64,000 bases of DNA from NCBI RefSeq assembly GCF_003116815.1, contig NZ_QDKQ01000064.1:88133-152132 (forward strand), read 5' to 3'. This document shows, piece by piece, positions 52,553 to 61,913 of the stretch (position 1 is the stretch's first letter; each line of letters opens with the position of its first letter). Below the pieces are notes generated by a model, which saw only the letters and a program-made list of their open reading frames with translations, was not told where the DNA came from and ran no database searches. The stretch comes from Caulobacter endophyticus. Its GTDB lineage: Bacteria; Pseudomonadota; Alphaproteobacteria; Caulobacterales; Caulobacteraceae. The position numbers were made by a program, and so were the translations under genes.

Positions 52553-53146
52553 ATGAACCGCAACCGCCTGATGGTCCTGGCCGTCTGCATCGTGGGCGTT
52601 CTGGCGGCCGGCGCGCTGATCGTGGAAAGCGGCGTTTTCCGCTCCGCGCCCAAGCCCGCCGCGGTGGGCGGGCCGTTCGAGCTGGTCGACTACGACGGCA
52701 AGCCGACCGACGAGAGCGTGCTGAAGGGCAAGTGGACCGCGATGTTCTTCGGCTTCACCTACTGCCCCGACGTCTGCCCCGGCACCCTGCAGGCCCTGGC
52801 GACCGCCAGCGACCAGCTGGGCCCCAGGGCCAAGGACCTGCAGATCGTGATGATCTCGATCGATCCGGCCCGCGACACCCCGGCCCAGATGAAGACCTAT
52901 CTGACCGCCGGCCACCTGCCCAAGAACATCGTCGGCCTGACCGGCGCGCAGGAACAGGTGGACGCCACGGTGAAGGCCTATCGCGCCTATGCCAAGAAGG
53001 TCGGCGACGGGCCCGACTACACCGTCGACCACTCCACGATGATCTACGTCATCGACCCCAAGGGCCGCTTCCACAGCGTCATCGGCTACGGCTCGCCCCC
53101 CGACGAGATCGCCCGCCAGATGAAGGCGGCGATGAAGGGGGCCTGA
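52553..53146 (+). CDS. SCO1/SenC/PrrC copper-binding protein
   Basis: The 197-residue protein has an N-terminal membrane anchor and a thioredoxin-like domain with the copper site Cys pair in TYCPDVCP and the distal His in YTVDHSTMIYVID. SCO/SenC proteins deliver copper to the CuA site of cytochrome oxidase or act as thiol reductants. It sits next to actS/actR, the same neighbours as in regB-senC-regA of Rhodobacter. Confidence 0.94.
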   Translation: MNRNRLMVLAVCIVGVLAAGALIVESGVFRSAPKPAAVGGPFELVDYDGKPTDESVLKGKWTAMFFGFTYCPDVCPGTLQALATASDQLGPRAKDLQIVMISIDPARDTPAQMKTYLTAGHLPKNIVGLTGAQEQVDATVKAYRAYAKKVGDGPDYTVDHSTMIYVIDPKGRFHSVIGYGSPPDEIARQMKAAMKGA

Positions 53147-53268
53147 GGACTTCCCCGACAGGGGAGCTTCGCCCATTTTTTGCGTTGCGGCGCCCTTAGG
53201 TCATCTCAGGGCTGTACCTTCTTAACGCCCGGCGTGTTATGCTGCAGCGCACAATCGCTGGAGACGGC

Positions 53269-54534
<1,266 letters not shown>

Positions 54535-54581
54535 GAAGCAGACTCTTGCCTAAAGGGCCGGCGGGCGCGATCTAGAGGGCG

Positions 54582-55319
54582 ATGAACCTCTTTCGCCCGC
54601 AGCCCAAGGCCGCTCCCCGACGCTTCGCCGACGGCGACCGGCTGGAGATCGAGCGCTGCGCCGTGCGCCTGAAGGTCGACGGCCGCGCGCGTCGGGTGTC
54701 GCTGCGGGTCGACCGCGCCAAGTCCGAGATCGTCGCCATCGCTCCCAATCAGCGCCGCCTGACCGAGGCCGTGGCCTTCGCCCACGAGAAGGCCGGCTGG
54801 ATGAGCCTGCAGCTGGCCGCCCTGCCCGGCCGCCAGGTGATCGAGCCCGGCGGCGTGCTGAAGATCTGGGGCAGGTCCTATCGGCTGGAGGTCGGCCCCG
54901 GCCGGGCGCGGATGACCGAGGACGCGCTGATCGCGCCCGACGACGCCAACTGGTCCTTGAAGATCCTGCGGCTGGTCAAGCACCGGGCGCTGGAAATCCT
55001 GACCGAGCGCACCGCCCATCATGCCGGACGGCTGGGACGGCCGATGCCGTCGGTGGCGGTGGCCGACCCGAAGGCCCGCTGGGGCTCGTGCCGGCCGGCC
55101 AGACCGGGTGCGCCCGCGGCGATCCGCTACAGCTGGCGGCTGGTGCTGGCGCCGGCGGCGGTGGCCGACTATGTCGTCGCCCACGAATGCGCCCACCTGG
55201 TCGAGGCCAATCACGGCCCGCGCTTCTGGGCGCTGTGCGAGACCCTGATCGGCGATCCAGCGCCGCACCGGGCCTGGCTGCGCGCGCATGCGGCGCAGCT
55301 GCACGCGATCTCGGCCTAG
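54582..55319 (+). CDS. YgjP-like zinc metallopeptidase (M48/SprT-like)
   Basis: The 245-residue protein has the HEXXH zinc motif in VAHECAHLVEANHGPRFW, with a third ligand in the following His, and the KARWGSC motif typical of the YgjP/WLM (DUF45) family. No signal peptide is seen, so it is cytoplasmic. Targets are unknown, although some members are linked to restriction or repair systems. Confidence 0.9.
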   Translation: MNLFRPQPKAAPRRFADGDRLEIERCAVRLKVDGRARRVSLRVDRAKSEIVAIAPNQRRLTEAVAFAHEKAGWMSLQLAALPGRQVIEPGGVLKIWGRSYRLEVGPGRARMTEDALIAPDDANWSLKILRLVKHRALEILTERTAHHAGRLGRPMPSVAVADPKARWGSCRPARPGAPAAIRYSWRLVLAPAAVADYVVAHECAHLVEANHGPRFWALCETLIGDPAPHRAWLRAHAAQLHAISA

Positions 55320-55374
55320 GCAGGTCCCGCCACCCCGACCCTAGCGTCGGAGTGACGGGCCAGGGCAGGGCCGC

Positions 55375-55857
55375 TTACAGCTGGCCCAGCATGTAGTCGG
55401 CCGACGAGACCTTGAATTCGCCGGCTCCCTCGACGTTCAGGGTCGTGACGACGCCGTCCTTGGCGATCAGCGAGTAGCGCTGCGAGCGCGCGCCCATGCC
55501 GAACTTGCTGCCGTCGAAATCAAGGCCGATGGCGCGGGTGAAATCGCCGTTGCCGTCGGCCAGCAGCACCACTTCGTCGCTGATGCCCTGATCGGCGCCC
55601 CAGGCCTTCATCACGAAGACGTCGTTGACCGAGACGCAAGCGATCGTGTCGACGCCCTTGGCCTTGAGCTCCGCGGCCTTTTCCTTGAAGCCCGGCAGGT
55701 GCTTGGCCGAGCAGGTCGGGGTGAACGCGCCGGGGACGGCGAAAAGGGCGACGGTCTTGCCCTTGAAGAGGTCGTCGGAAGTGACCGGAGCGGGGCCTTC
55801 GGCCGTGCTGGTCATGAACGTGGCCGCCGGAAGCGTGTCGCCAACCTTGATCGCCAT
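55375..55857 (-). CDS. Peroxiredoxin (PrxV/AHP1-like)
   Basis: ATG 55857 (MAIKVGDTLP) gives 160 residues. The peroxidatic Cys lies in VPGAFTPTCSAKHLPG, the catalytic Thr/Cys motif, and the conserved Arg in GMGARSQRYSLI. A second Cys (TIACVSVND) matches the one in the Prx5 subfamily. It reduces peroxides in the cytoplasm using thioredoxin or glutaredoxin. It is divergent from the YqgE gene. Confidence 0.93.
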   Translation of the reverse strand: MAIKVGDTLPAATFMTSTAEGPAPVTSDDLFKGKTVALFAVPGAFTPTCSAKHLPGFKEKAAELKAKGVDTIACVSVNDVFVMKAWGADQGISDEVVLLADGNGDFTRAIGLDFDGSKFGMGARSQRYSLIAKDGVVTTLNVEGAGEFKVSSADYMLGQL

Positions 55858-55965
55858 GGTGTGATCCTGTGCTGAAAGGGCGTTCCGGAGATAAAGCGTC
55901 CGGATCGGTTCGCCAATAACGTGGTTTGACTTGAAACGGACGCGTTGTGTGCCGATCCTCAACAG

Positions 55966-56562
55966 ATGGACGCTCCCGAGACCGCTCCCCTCGACGGCGA
56001 GGGCCAATTCCTGACCGGCCGGCTCCTGGTGGCCATGCCCGGCATCGAGGACCCGCGCTTCGAGCGCGCCGTGGTCTATCTCTGCTCGCACGACGACGAG
56101 CAGGCCATGGGCCTGGCGGTGAACCGCCCGGTCGAGGGCCTGACGGTGTACGAGCTGCTCGACAAGCTGGGCGTGGATCCCGAGGTCCGCGCCCCCAGCG
56201 ATCTGGTCATGCTGGGCGGTCCGGTCGAGCGCGAGCGGGGCTTCGTGCTGCACACCGACGACTATGTCTCGCCGGATTCCACCTCGCCGGTGGCCGACGG
56301 CCTGGCCCTGACCGTCACCCGTGACGCCCTGGACGCCCTGGGCAGCCGGATCCACCGCCCGCGCCGGGCGATCCTGGCCCTGGGCTATTCCGGCTGGGGC
56401 CCCGGCCAGCTGGAGCAGGAGCTGCGCGACAACGTCTGGCTCATCTGCGACGCCGACGAGGCCCTGCTGTTCGGCGACGACCACGAGAGCAAGTGGACCC
56501 GGGCCCTGGCCAAGATCGGCATCACCGCCGACCACCTGTCGGCCCAGGCCGGGCGGGCCTAG
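55966..56562 (+). CDS. YqgE/AlgH family protein (DUF179)
   Basis: The 198-residue protein has the DUF179 pattern: FLTGRLLVAMPGIEDPRFERAVVYLC, MGLAVNRP, LGGPVERERGFVLH, LGYSGWGPGQLEQE. YqgE/AlgH proteins are conserved, cytoplasmic and of unclear function. ATG 55966 is used; a GTG at 55945 would extend by seven residues and neither has a strong ribosome site. Confidence 0.9.
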   Translation: MDAPETAPLDGEGQFLTGRLLVAMPGIEDPRFERAVVYLCSHDDEQAMGLAVNRPVEGLTVYELLDKLGVDPEVRAPSDLVMLGGPVERERGFVLHTDDYVSPDSTSPVADGLALTVTRDALDALGSRIHRPRRAILALGYSGWGPGQLEQELRDNVWLICDADEALLFGDDHESKWTRALAKIGITADHLSAQAGRA

Positions 56563-56581
56563 AGACCCCTAGCGTTCCATA

Positions 56582-56698
56582 CATGCCTCCCTCGCCCCTG
56601 TGGCGAGGGCCATGTCGGTCGCCGCCCAGATCCCGGCCAAGCTCGAAAGGCCTGAGCAACTGAACGATGGATCCTGGGCGCAAGGCCCAGGAAGGCAA
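56582..56698 (-). repeat. Dispersed intergenic repeat, family A copy 3
   Basis: Reversed, it reads GCCTTCCTGGGCCTTGCGCCCAGGATCCATCG, then TGCTCAGGCCTTTCGAG and the closing hairpin CCCTCGCCACAGGGGCGAGGG. It lies after the YqgE stop codon, between convergent genes. Confidence 0.85.
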
Positions 56699-56740
56699 GC
56701 AGGGAGTCAGATGCATGCCCTCTCAGGCCCCCGAACGCAA

Positions 56741-56770
56741 AACGGGCGGCCCCTTTCGGAGCCGCCCGTT
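56741..56770 (-). terminator. Terminator of pnp
   Basis: A perfect 10-bp stem (AACGGGCGGC/GCCGCCCGTT) with a 10-base loop ends 30 bases downstream of the pnp stop codon. Confidence 0.8.
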
Positions 56771-56799
56771 GCATGTTCAGGTCGCCCTGAAAGCCGTCA

Positions 56800-58950
56800 T
56801 CAGGTGTTGACGGCTTCCTCCGGGGTCACTTCGGCCTTCTTCGACAGGTCTTCACCCGTCGTCTGGTCGACGACCTTCATCGACAGCTTGGTCTTGCCGC
56901 GGTCGTCGAAGCCCAGGAGCTTCACCTTGACCATCTGGCCTTCCTTCAGCACGTCCGACGGCTTGGCGACGCGTTCGTTGCTGATCTGGCTGACGTGGAC
57001 GAGGCCGTCCTTGGCGCCGAAGAAGTTCACGAAGGCGCCGAAATCGACGACCTTGACGACCTTGCCGTCGTAGATCGCGCCGACTTCCGCTTCCTGCGTG
57101 ATCGACTTGATCCAGTCGATCGCGGCCTTGATCTTGGCGCCGTCCGAGGCCGAGACCTTCACGGTGCCTTCGTCGTTGATGTCGACCTTGGCGCCGGTGG
57201 TGGCGACGATCTCGCGGATCACCTTGCCGCCGGTGCCGATCACTTCGCGGATCTTGTCGGTCGGGATGGTGATGGTCTCGATCTTCGGAGCGAACTCGCC
57301 GACGTCTTCACGCGGCGCTTCCATGGCCTTGTTCATCTCGCCGAGGATGTGCGCGCGGCCATCCTTAGCTTGAGCCAGGGCCTGCTCCATGATCGCGGGC
57401 GTGATGCCGGCGATCTTGATGTCCATCTGCAGCGAGGTCAGGCCTTCGCTGGTGCCGGCGACCTTGAAGTCCATGTCGCCCAGGTGATCTTCGTCACCCA
57501 GGATGTCGGACAGAACGGCGAAGCCGTCCTTTTCGAGGATCAGGCCCATGGCGATGCCCGACACCGGACGGACCAGCGGCACGCCGGCGTCCATCATGGC
57601 CAGCGACGAACCGCAGACCGTGGCCATCGAGGACGAGCCGTTCGACTCGGTGATCTCGGAGACCAGACGGATGGTGTAGGGGAAGTCTTCCTTGGCCGGC
57701 AGCATCGGGCGCAGGGCGCGCCAGGCCAGCTTGCCGTGGCCGATTTCGCGGCGGCCCGGCGAGCCCATGCGGCCCGTCTCACCCACCGAGTAGGGGGGGA
57801 AGTTGTAGTGCAGCAGGAAGGATTCCTTGTAGGTGCCTTCCAGGGCGTCGATGAACTGCTCGTCATCGCCGGTGCCCAGGGTGGCCACGACGATGGCTTG
57901 CGTCTCGCCGCGGGTGAACAGGGCGCTGCCGTGGGTGCGCGGCAGGATGCCGACTTCGCCCAGGATCGGACGAACGGTGCGAACGTCGCGGCCGTCGATG
58001 CGGATCCCGGTGTCGAGGATCGAGCGACGGACGATGTCGGCTTCCAGTTCCTTGAACACCGAAACCAGCTTCAGCGGATCGATGCCGGCCGGGTTCGTGT
58101 CGCTCTTGGCGAAGGTCTCGATGGCCTTGGTCTTGGCGGCGCCGAGGGCGGCGACGCGGTCGGCCTTGGTGCGGATCTTGTAGGCGTCAGCCAGGTCCTT
58201 GCCGACGGCGTTCTTCACTTCGGCCTTCAGGGCGTCGGTGTCTTCCGGCTGGAAGTCGAACGGTTCCTTGGCGGCATGCTCGGCCAGGTCGATGATGCCG
58301 TCGATGACGGTCTGCATCTGCTGGTGAGCGAAGTTGACGCCGCCCAGGACGATCTCTTCCGAGAGTTCCTTGATTTCGCTTTCGACCATCATCACGGCGT
58401 CGGCGGTGCCGGCCACGACCAGGTCCATCGCGCTTTCCTTCAGCTCGTCGAGCGTCGGGTTCAGCACGTATTCGCCGTTCACCCAGCCGACGCGAGCCGC
58501 GCCGATCGGGCCCATGAACGGGGCGCCCGACAGGGTCAGGGCGGCCGAGGCGGCGACCATGCCGATGATGTCGGGATCGTTCTCGAGGTCGTGCTGCAGC
58601 ACGGTGACGACGACCTGGACTTCGTTCTTGAAGCCCTTGACGAACAGCGGACGGATCGGACGGTCGATCAGGCGGGAGACCAGGGTCTCCTTTTCCGACG
58701 GACGGCCTTCACGCTTGAAGTAGCCGCCGGGGATCTTGCCGGCCGCGAAGGTCTTTTCCTGGTAGTTGACCGTCAGCGGGAAGAAATCTTGGCCGGGCTT
58801 CGCCTTCTTGGCGAACACGGCGGTGGCCAGGACGACGGTTTCGCCCATGGTGGCCAGAACGGCGCCGTCGGCTTGACGGGCGATGCGACCGGTTTCGAGG
58901 ACGAGCGTCTTGCCGCCCCACTCGATCGTCTTGCGCTTGATATCGAACAT
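56800..58950 (-). CDS. pnp: Polyribonucleotide nucleotidyltransferase
   Basis: The 716-residue PNPase degrades RNA phosphorolytically from the 3' end and is part of the degradosome. Two RNase PH domains (about 1-210 and 310-545) carry FFPLTVNYQEKTFAAGKIPGGYFKRE-type and GRREIGHGKLAWRAL motifs (cut here to GRREIGHGK), followed by KH (IREVIGTGGKVIREI) and S1 (GAIYDGKVVKVVDFGAFVNF) RNA-binding domains. It lies downstream of rpsO in the usual rbfA-truB-rpsO-pnp order, with 250 bases between. Confidence 0.98.
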   Translation of the reverse strand: MFDIKRKTIEWGGKTLVLETGRIARQADGAVLATMGETVVLATAVFAKKAKPGQDFFPLTVNYQEKTFAAGKIPGGYFKREGRPSEKETLVSRLIDRPIRPLFVKGFKNEVQVVVTVLQHDLENDPDIIGMVAASAALTLSGAPFMGPIGAARVGWVNGEYVLNPTLDELKESAMDLVVAGTADAVMMVESEIKELSEEIVLGGVNFAHQQMQTVIDGIIDLAEHAAKEPFDFQPEDTDALKAEVKNAVGKDLADAYKIRTKADRVAALGAAKTKAIETFAKSDTNPAGIDPLKLVSVFKELEADIVRRSILDTGIRIDGRDVRTVRPILGEVGILPRTHGSALFTRGETQAIVVATLGTGDDEQFIDALEGTYKESFLLHYNFPPYSVGETGRMGSPGRREIGHGKLAWRALRPMLPAKEDFPYTIRLVSEITESNGSSSMATVCGSSLAMMDAGVPLVRPVSGIAMGLILEKDGFAVLSDILGDEDHLGDMDFKVAGTSEGLTSLQMDIKIAGITPAIMEQALAQAKDGRAHILGEMNKAMEAPREDVGEFAPKIETITIPTDKIREVIGTGGKVIREIVATTGAKVDINDEGTVKVSASDGAKIKAAIDWIKSITQEAEVGAIYDGKVVKVVDFGAFVNFFGAKDGLVHVSQISNERVAKPSDVLKEGQMVKVKLLGFDDRGKTKLSMKVVDQTTGEDLSKKAEVTPEEAVNT

Positions 58951-59161
58951 TTATCTTCTTTCGGTTCCCGCGGGCGGATTCCCGTCGGGCGTGGACAGGG
59001 GCGGACGGCCAATGGAGCCGGCCCGATGATCCTCATCCTAATGCGACAGGCGGGGGTTTGAGGACGTGAACCCTCGCACGTACTGGGCGCCGCCCCGTGA
59101 GGAGCGAAACCCTCGGATCCTCCACCTCGGCCTGTCTCGAGATGGCTGACCCCAAATAGCG

Positions 59162-59193
59162 TTCCGCCGCCTTACCGGGGTAAGGCGGCGGAA
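59162..59193 (-). terminator. 15-bp perfect hairpin after rpsO
   Basis: A stem of 15 bp (TTCCGCCGCCTTACC and its complement) with a GG loop begins seven bases past the rpsO stop codon. It may terminate, or act as an RNA-processing site (RNase III), between rpsO and pnp. Positions 58951-59161 hold no gene that I can see. Confidence 0.8.
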
Positions 59194-59200
59194 ATGCGCC

Positions 59201-59470
59201 TTAGCGGCGCAGACCCAGCTTCTCGATGAGAGCCGCGTAACGGCCTTCGTCGGACTTCTTCAGGTGGTCGAGGAGACGGCGACGCTGGGAAACCAGCTTC
59301 AGCAGACCACGACGGCTGTGGTTGTCCTTCTTGTGGCTCTTGAAGTGCTCGGTCAGGTTCGAGATGCGCTCCGAGAGGATCGCGACCTGGACTTCGGCGC
59401 TGCCGGTGTCACCCTCGGTGCGGGCGTGCTCGGCGATAAGAGCGCTCTTGCGCTCGGCAGTGATCGACAT
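59201..59470 (-). CDS. rpsO: 30S ribosomal protein S15
   Basis: ATG 59470 (MSITAERKSALIAEHA) gives the normal 89 residues. The S15 signature is complete: DTGSAEVQVAILSERISNLTEHFKSHKKDNHSRRGLL shortened to VQVAILSERI and LVSQRRRLLDYL-like LVSQRRRLLDHL. It binds 16S rRNA helix 22 and starts platform assembly. It follows truB by 14 bases. Confidence 0.98.
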   Translation of the reverse strand: MSITAERKSALIAEHARTEGDTGSAEVQVAILSERISNLTEHFKSHKKDNHSRRGLLKLVSQRRRLLDHLKKSDEGRYAALIEKLGLRR

Positions 59471-59484
59471 CGGATTGTCTCCGC

Positions 59485-60417
59485 TCAGGTGAGTTGGAAG
59501 ACCCGCACCGGATTGAGCTTTCCGGCGCGCATCTCGCACAAGGCCACCAGGCGTTCTCCGGACATGGCGGAAACGGTGCGATCACCGGGCGAGAGCTCGG
59601 CTTTCAGCGTTTCCACCTGCCTGGGTAGCAGAACGATGGCGCGTCCTTGCGCAAGCCGGAAGGCGTCTTCATCGGTCACGGCCAACGCCGGGATGTCGTC
59701 CAGCGCGGTCTCGACCGGAAGCAATGCCTCCGACAGTCGGGCCTCATAGCTCAAATTCTCTAGAGTTTCCAGACTTATCGCCGTGTCCTCGGAGAACTGG
59801 CCGACCCGCGTGCGGCGAAGCTGGCTGACATGTCCACAGGCGCCGAGCGCGGCCGCCAGATCCCGGACCACGGCGCGCACATAGGTGCCCTTGCCGCATT
59901 CCATCTCCAGCTCCACGTGATCGGCGTCGGGAACCGACAGCACGCGCAGGGCGTGGATGGTCACCTTTCGGGTGGCCAGTTCGAACTCGACCCCGTCGCG
60001 GGCCAGGTCGTAGGCGCGCTCGCCGTCCACCTTGATGGCCGAGAAGTTCGGCGGCACCTGGTCGACCTCGCCGACGAAGGCCGGCAGGGCGGCCTCGATC
60101 GCCTCGATCGCCGGACGCACATCGCTCTCGCCGGTAGTCTCGCCCTCGCGGTCGAGGGTGGTGGTCGAGCGTCCCCAGGCGATGGTGAAGCGATAGGCCT
60201 TGTCGGCGTCCATCAGGAACGGGACGGTCTTGGTCGCCTCGCCCAGCGCCAGCGGCAGGATCCCGGTGGCCAGCGGATCCAGCGTGCCGGCGTGGCCGGC
60301 CTTCTGGGCGTTGAACGCCCGGCGCACGCGGGAAACCGCGCTGGTCGAGGTCAGGTCGTAGGGCTTGTCCAGGCACACCCAGCCCGAAACGGCGTCGCCC
60401 TTCTTGCGGCGCGCCAT
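59485..60417 (-). CDS. truB: tRNA pseudouridine(55) synthase
   Basis: The 310-residue enzyme makes pseudouridine 55 in the T-loop of tRNA. The catalytic Asp47 is in GHAGTLDPLATGILPLALGEATK (core GTLDPLA); GWVCLDKPYDLTS and ECGKGTYVRAVVRDLA are other TruB motifs. It lies three bases behind rbfA and 14 bases ahead of rpsO, so it is cotranscribed. Confidence 0.97.
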   Translation of the reverse strand: MARRKKGDAVSGWVCLDKPYDLTSTSAVSRVRRAFNAQKAGHAGTLDPLATGILPLALGEATKTVPFLMDADKAYRFTIAWGRSTTTLDREGETTGESDVRPAIEAIEAALPAFVGEVDQVPPNFSAIKVDGERAYDLARDGVEFELATRKVTIHALRVLSVPDADHVELEMECGKGTYVRAVVRDLAAALGACGHVSQLRRTRVGQFSEDTAISLETLENLSYEARLSEALLPVETALDDIPALAVTDEDAFRLAQGRAIVLLPRQVETLKAELSPGDRTVSAMSGERLVALCEMRAGKLNPVRVFQLT

Positions 60418-60420
60418 GGT

Positions 60421-60897
60421 TCAGTCCTCGTCTTCGTCGGCCACGTCGGACAGGCGGCGCTCGGTGTCCTGGCGCACGCGCGGATCGAGGAACAGCTTGT
60501 CCATGTAGGCGGCCGTGCCGAAGCTCTCGTCGTGGAGGAACTTCAGGTCGGGCGTGAACTTCATGTCGATCGACCGGCCCAGGCGTCCGCGCAGGAACTT
60601 CGAGACACGGTTGAGGCCCTTGATGATCTCGTCGACGTTCTGGCCGGCGGCCTGCCCGGCCAGGCCCGCGCCCAGCGGCTCGACGAAACAGACGGCGTGC
60701 CGCAGGTCGGGGCTCATCCGCACCTCGGAAACGGTGATGGTGACGCCGGTCAGGGCCTCGTCCTGCAACTCCTCCTCGCGGAGGATGTCGACCAGGGCGT
60801 GGCGGATCAGTTCGCCGGCGCGGAGCTGGCGTTGCGACGGGCCGGTAGGCCCGCCCCCGGACTTGCCGGAGTGGGGTTTGTCGGAATGGCGCTTCAT
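60421..60897 (-). CDS. rbfA: 30S ribosome-binding factor A
   Basis: ATG 60897 (MKRHSDKPHSG) gives 158 residues. After a basic Gly/Ser-rich leader the KH-like RbfA domain shows RAGELIRHALVDIL, VTITVSEVRMSPDLRHAVCFV and RSIDMKFTPDLKFLHDES. RbfA helps mature the 16S rRNA 5' end. It is the first gene of the rbfA-truB-rpsO-pnp group in the window; infB and nusA are not upstream here. Confidence 0.95.
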   Translation of the reverse strand: MKRHSDKPHSGKSGGGPTGPSQRQLRAGELIRHALVDILREEELQDEALTGVTITVSEVRMSPDLRHAVCFVEPLGAGLAGQAAGQNVDEIIKGLNRVSKFLRGRLGRSIDMKFTPDLKFLHDESFGTAAYMDKLFLDPRVRQDTERRLSDVADEDED

Positions 60898-61008
60898 GGC
60901 GCAGATAGCCTTTGCTGCCCGGCCGGCGGATCGAACGCCGGTAGCGCGGGGAGAAAAATCGAAGGCGCGGTGTCTAGGCGCGTGAGGTGGAAAAGTCCAG
61001 CCCGCCCC

Positions 61009-61107
61009 TTCAGTCGCTCCGCGACAGCTCGCCCACCGGAGGAGCATCTTAGCGCTTCTAGATCTTCCCCCTCTGGCGGAGGTGGCCTGGAGGACCGGAA
61101 GGGGTTA
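61009..61107 (-). repeat. Dispersed intergenic repeat, family B copy 3
   Basis: Reversed, it gives CCCCTTCCGGTCCTCCAGGCC...GGGCGAGCTGTCGCGGAGCGACTGAAGGG. The two outer ends match copies at 13308 and 50347. Here the CCGGAAGGGGTTA end meets the TAA stop of the minus-strand hydrolase gene. Confidence 0.75.
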
Positions 61108-61887
61108 CGCCCCCGTCCGTTCCCTGAAAAATTCCACCACCCGCCTCGCCGCGACCATGCCCGCCCCGTCCGGCCGATCCCGGTCCAGGTGCAGGGTCAG
61201 GACCGAATGGGGCGGGATCACGCGGTAGCCGTTGGCGTCCGCGTCTTCCAGCTCGATCAGCTCGGCCCGCTCGCCGAACTCGGCCTTCAGCCGCTTGAAG
61301 CGGCCGTCCTGAACATGCCAGTCGGTCTTGTAGCGCAGCGCGATCAGCGACAGGTCCTCGGCCTCGAACCGCCGCTTGGCGCAGGCCAGCTCCTCGGCCG
61401 ACAGATCAAGGTCGCCCTTGGCCGTCACCGGCAGGGAGGGCTGCGACAGCACCGGCGCCACCACGCAGGGCTCGGTCATCATCGCCAGGGCGAAGCCGCC
61501 GGTGACGCACATGCCCACCGCACCGACGCCCCTGCCGCCGCACTCGGCGTGAACCTGCCGGGCCAGCGCCCGCAGCCAGTCGACGATCGGGCTGGACCTG
61601 CCGCCGCGCCACAGATTGAACTCGCGCCGCACGCAGGCGATCTGCAGCGACGAGGCCGCGCCATAGCCGCGGCTGACCGGCCGCCCCGGCTCGCCGAACA
61701 GGCTGGGACAGAAGACGGTCATGCCAGCCGCCGCCACCTCGCGGGCAAAGTCCAGCACGCCGGGATGCAGGCCGGGGATCTCGTGGACGACGATCACTGC
61801 CGGCCCCGCCCCCATTCGCCACACCGACCGGCTCCAGCGGCCGTAGTCGAACTCGAACCGGGAAAAGCCCTCGAACGCGTCGCTCAT
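61105..61887 (-). CDS. Dienelactone hydrolase family protein
   Basis: ATG 61887 (MSDAFEGFSR) gives 260 residues of the alpha/beta-hydrolase fold. The Cys nucleophile is in GMCVTGGFAL, the Glu in HEIPGLHPG and the His in IPPHSVL, which make the dienelactone-hydrolase triad region. A long insertion (CVRREFNLWRGGRSSPIVDWLRALA cut to EFNLWRGG) is typical of one subgroup. Substrate is unknown. The frame upstream of 61887 to 62463 is not coding. Confidence 0.88.
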   Translation of the reverse strand: MSDAFEGFSRFEFDYGRWSRSVWRMGAGPAVIVVHEIPGLHPGVLDFAREVAAAGMTVFCPSLFGEPGRPVSRGYGAASSLQIACVRREFNLWRGGRSSPIVDWLRALARQVHAECGGRGVGAVGMCVTGGFALAMMTEPCVVAPVLSQPSLPVTAKGDLDLSAEELACAKRRFEAEDLSLIALRYKTDWHVQDGRFKRLKAEFGERAELIELEDADANGYRVIPPHSVLTLHLDRDRPDGAGMVAARRVVEFFRERTGA

Positions 61888-61913
61888 CGCCGCCCCCTCC
61901 GTCCCTCGAAACC

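Noticed and set aside
56995..59061. 688-residue open frame opposite to pnp
   Set aside because: A shadow of pnp; no recognisable features.
58951..59161. Small RNA between rpsO and pnp
   Set aside because: Several small hairpins can be drawn, but no promoter or terminator pattern separates it from the rpsO-pnp transcript.
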